Assembly (NCBI GenBank): GCA_947632615.1
Contig: CANRPW010000024.1
Coordinates: forward strand, 1-36,440
Direction of reading: 5' to 3'
DNA length: 36,440 nucleotides
Origin: an uncultured Clostridia bacterium
Lineage (GTDB): Bacteria > Bacillota > Clostridia > Lachnospirales > CAG-274
The position numbers and the translations under genes are program-made. Shown in pieces: positions 34,599 through 36,440 of the stretch. Under the pieces are notes generated by a model, which was not told the DNA's origin, ran no database searches, and worked only from the letters and a program-made list of their open reading frames with translations. Positions within the stretch are counted from its first letter, which is position 1. The number at the start of each line of letters is the position of its first letter.

Positions 34599-34637
34599 AA
34601 AGGCCGTCACTTTCAATTTTTGAAGTGGCGGCTTTTT
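34599..34637 (+). terminator. Terminator-like stem-loop just before parA
   Basis: GCCGTCACTT (34603-34612) pairs with AAGTGGCGGC (34623-34632), with one T-G pair, and is followed by TTTTT. It lies 46 nt before the parA start, so it insulates parA or attenuates a leader transcript. Confidence 0.6.
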
Positions 34638-34682
34638 CTATTTCCAGAAGCCATAGAACAATTCAGAAATGAGGTGAAGTCA

Positions 34683-35504
34683 TTGAACACGCAAATCATC
34701 GCCATCGCCAACCAGAAAGGCGGCGTTGGCAAGACAACCACCTGCGCGAACCTGGGGATTGGGCTGGCGCAGGCCGGAAAGAAAGTGCTGCTGATCGACG
34801 GGGACCCGCAAGGCAGCCTGACCATCAGCCTGGGCCACCCCCAGCCGGACAAGCTGCCCTTTACCCTGTCCGACGCGATGGGCCGTATCCTGATGGACGA
34901 GCCGCTGCGCCCCGGCGAGGGTATCCTGCACCACCCGGAGGGCGTTGACCTGATGCCCGCAGACATCCAGCTCTCCGGCATGGAGGTCTCCCTGGTGAAC
35001 GCCATGAGCCGAGAGACCATCCTGCGGCAGTATCTGGACACGCTCAAGGGACAGTATTCCCATATCCTGATTGACTGCCAGCCATCCCTGGGTATGCTCA
35101 CGGTCAACGCCCTGGCCGCCGCCAACAGGGTCATAATCCCCGTTCAGGCGGAGTACCTGCCCGCCAAGGGCCTGGAACAGCTGCTCCAGACCGTAAACAA
35201 GGTGAAGCGGCAGATCAACCCCAAGCTCCAGATCGACGGCATATTGCTGACGATGGTGGACAACCGCACCAACTTCGCCAAGGAGATTGCCGCCCTGCTG
35301 CGGGAGACCTATGGCAGCAAAATCAAGGTGTTCGGCACCGAGATTCCCCATTCTGTCCGGGCAAAGGAGATCAGCGCCGAGGGCAAAAGCATTTTTGCCC
35401 ATGACCCTAATGGCAAGGTGGCCGAGGGCTATAAGAATCTGACCAAGGAGGTGATAAAACTTGAAAAGCAGCGCGAAAAAAGTAGAGCTGGCTCCATACG
35501 ATGA
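34683..35504 (+). CDS. parA: ParA/Soj-family partition ATPase of a mobile element
   Basis: ParA ATPases move and segregate DNA together with ParB. The product has 273 residues from TTG34683, which follows GAGGTGA. The frame is open back to a TTG at 34620 inside the upstream stem-loop, which is less likely. The deviant Walker A is KGGVGKTT at about 12-19, followed by a Walker A' aspartate (LIDGDPQGS), ILIDCQPSLGMLTVNAL and IIPVQAEYLPAKGLEQL. Codon use (CTG, GCC, ATC) is strongly GC-rich and unlike the chromosomal genes before it, which indicates recent transfer. It overlaps parB by 44 nt. Together they resemble the parAB modules found in large conjugative elements of gut Clostridia. Confidence 0.93.
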   Translation: MNTQIIAIANQKGGVGKTTTCANLGIGLAQAGKKVLLIDGDPQGSLTISLGHPQPDKLPFTLSDAMGRILMDEPLRPGEGILHHPEGVDLMPADIQLSGMEVSLVNAMSRETILRQYLDTLKGQYSHILIDCQPSLGMLTVNALAAANRVIIPVQAEYLPAKGLEQLLQTVNKVKRQINPKLQIDGILLTMVDNRTNFAKEIAALLRETYGSKIKVFGTEIPHSVRAKEISAEGKSIFAHDPNGKVAEGYKNLTKEVIKLEKQREKSRAGSIR

Positions 35505-36387
35505 TTTGTTTTCCACCGAGGAAAGCCGCCAGGATGCCAAGCTGGAGAAGATACAGGAAATTCCGCTGTCTGAGCTGCACCCATTTAAGGGGCATCCCTT
35601 CAAAGTCAAGGATGACGAGGCCATGATGGAGACCGCCGACAGCGTTCGGCAGTATGGTGTTCTGGTTCCGGCGATCGCCCGCCCGGACCCGGAGGGCGGC
35701 TATGAGCTGGTTGCCGGTCACAGGCGGCACCGGGCCAGTGAGCTGGCCGAGAAAGAAACCATGCCTGTCATTGTCCGAGACCTGGACGATGATGCTGCCA
35801 CTATCATCATGGTGGACAGCAACTTACAACGTGAAAGCCTGCTCCCCAGCGAAAGGGCCTTTGCTTACAAGATGAAGCTGGAGGCTATGAAACACCAAGG
35901 CGCACGGGGGGACTTAACTTCGTCCCAACTTGGGACGAAGTTGCGTGCAGATGAATTGTTGGCGCAGCAGGCTGGTTCGAGTAGGAACCAGGTGCAGCGC
36001 TATATCCGCCTGACGGAGCTGATTCCCGAACTGCTGGATATGGTCGATGAAAAGAAAATCGCCCTCAATCCGGCTTATGAGCTGTCCTTTCTCAAAAAAG
36101 AAGAACAGCGGGATTTGCTGGACGCGATGGACAGCGAACAGGCTACCCCCTCTCTCTCCCAGGCTCAGCGACTCAAGAAATACAGCCAGGAGGGACATCT
36201 GACCCTCGATATGATGCGCGTCATCATGGGTGAGGAAAAGAAAAGTGATCTCGACAAAGTGACTTTCACCTCCGACACCCTGCGGAAGTATTTCCCCAAA
36301 AGCTATACGCCCCAGCGGATGCAGGAAACCATTATCAAACTGCTGGAGGCGTGGCAGAAGAAGCGCCAGAGAGACCAGGAACGATGA
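35461..36387 (+). CDS. parB: ParB/Spo0J-family partition protein of a mobile element
   Basis: The 308-residue ParB-type protein has an N-terminal CTPase/ParB domain with GHRRHRA (about 86-92) and NLQRE (121-125), a helix-turn-helix region (about 155-200, where QQAGSSRNQVQRYIRL fits the DNA-reading helices) and a charged C-terminal part ending in KKRQRDQER. It starts with TTG35461 behind a perfect AAGGAGGTGATAAA, inside the 3' end of parA, so the two are coupled. GC-rich codon use matches parA. Its coding sequence contains a 27-bp perfect palindrome (35916-35942). Confidence 0.93.
   Translation: MKSSAKKVELAPYDDLFSTEESRQDAKLEKIQEIPLSELHPFKGHPFKVKDDEAMMETADSVRQYGVLVPAIARPDPEGGYELVAGHRRHRASELAEKETMPVIVRDLDDDAATIIMVDSNLQRESLLPSERAFAYKMKLEAMKHQGARGDLTSSQLGTKLRADELLAQQAGSSRNQVQRYIRLTELIPELLDMVDEKKIALNPAYELSFLKKEEQRDLLDAMDSEQATPSLSQAQRLKKYSQEGHLTLDMMRVIMGEEKKSDLDKVTFTSDTLRKYFPKSYTPQRMQETIIKLLEAWQKKRQRDQER
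35916..35942. repeat. 27-bp perfect palindrome inside parB
   Basis: The 13-nt arms AACTTCGTCCCAA and TTGGGACGAAGTT are exact reverse complements around a single C. It could be a ParB binding site (parS-like), another operator or an mRNA hairpin. It does not match the Bacillus parS consensus. Confidence 0.85.
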
Positions 36388-36399
36388 AAGGAGCCGCCT

Positions 36400-36440
36400 A
36401 TGAGGGATATTTCAGCCCGTGAGCTGAAAGGACACAATAT
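36400..36440 (+). CDS. Start of an unidentified gene (cut by window end)
   Basis: ATG36400 follows AAGGAG (36388-36393) 12 nt after the parB stop. Thirteen full codons are visible (MRDISARELKGHN). Position and composition make it the third gene of the parAB operon of the mobile element. The sequence is too short to identify it. Confidence 0.7.
   Translation, partial: MRDISARELKGHN

Larger units (their letters stand above)
34293..34682. other. Non-coding left end of a foreign element, rich in repeats
   Basis: No gene is seen here. The stretch holds 10-bp-phased TTTGAC repeats, a duplicated 23-24-bp block, small hairpins (for example GGTGG-ACAA-CCACC at 34362-34375) and two terminator-like stem-loops before parA. 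Base usage shifts from the host pattern to the GC-rich pattern of parA-parB across it. It is probably the end of an integrated conjugative or mobilisable element, with recombinase and partition binding sites. The opposite end and any integrase lie outside the window. Confidence 0.5.

Noticed and set aside
34680..35624. A 314-codon open frame antisense to parA-parB
   Set aside because: Long antisense frames are expected in GC-rich DNA. The plus-strand genes have clear motifs and ribosome sites, the antisense one has none.

Overview
The window looks like a chromosomal segment of an AT-rich, spore-forming member of the Clostridia. It carries a Gram-positive PolC replicase, a complete spoIIIAA-AH operon, Shine-Dalgarno-rich starts and strong use of ATA, AGA and CTT codons. 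A secreted CE8-CE12 pectin-deacylating protein with an SLH-like C-terminus suggests a gut plant-fibre degrader. Monoglobus pectinilyticus has proteins of that style, but this placement is inference only.

Layout. 1-160: right part of a GC-rich palindromic repeat. 161-5536: ispG and polC. 5654-10012: a three-gene surface-glycan cassette (O-antigen ligase-like protein, PglF/CapD-like dehydratase, PglC-like phosphoglycosyl transferase). 10053-10169: a second palindromic repeat. 10183-11615 (minus): RidA coupled to a nitronate monooxygenase/FabK-like flavoprotein. 11754-11888: a third palindromic repeat in inverted orientation. 12027-15600: FeoAB fusion, a DUF362 protein and a small membrane protein. 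15638-16416 (minus): a membrane-anchor ORF and an M23 peptidase ORF in the -1 frame. 16549-21324: spoIIIAA-AH. 21503-29727: a tightly spaced run of the pectin esterase protein, a GH18 protein, exoA, a rhodanese and asnS. 29799-30809: asnA. 30900-32979 (minus): an OmpR-type two-component system. 33393-34239: rplM-rpsI with a leader. From about 34.3 kb: a foreign, GC-rich element begins with repeats and parA-parB, and runs off the window.

Most striking observations. (1) The anchor/M23 junction has all parts of a dnaX-type -1 programmed frameshift signal: AGGAGG, a 7-nt gap, A AAA AAC, a 5-nt spacer and a perfect 10-bp stem. Frameshifting would join a transmembrane anchor to an otherwise signal-less peptidase, next to the spoIIIA operon. 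(2) A family of 84-bp perfect palindromes (41-bp arms, 2-nt centre), each with a smaller companion hairpin, has diverged in sequence while both arms changed together. (3) Helically phased repeats and duplicated 23-24-bp blocks lie between rpsI and parA. (4) A 27-bp perfect palindrome lies inside parB. (5) The pectin esterase protein carries a second SGNH domain that has lost its catalytic residues.

How the genes fit together. IspG feeds isoprenoid (undecaprenyl) synthesis, the carrier used by the phosphoglycosyl transferase. FeoAB supplies iron. SpoIIIA proteins form the mother-cell side of the feeding-tube channel, for which the neighbouring M23 protein could be a forespore-side partner. AsnA makes asparagine that AsnS charges. 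No tRNA, rRNA, CRISPR array or transposase was seen.
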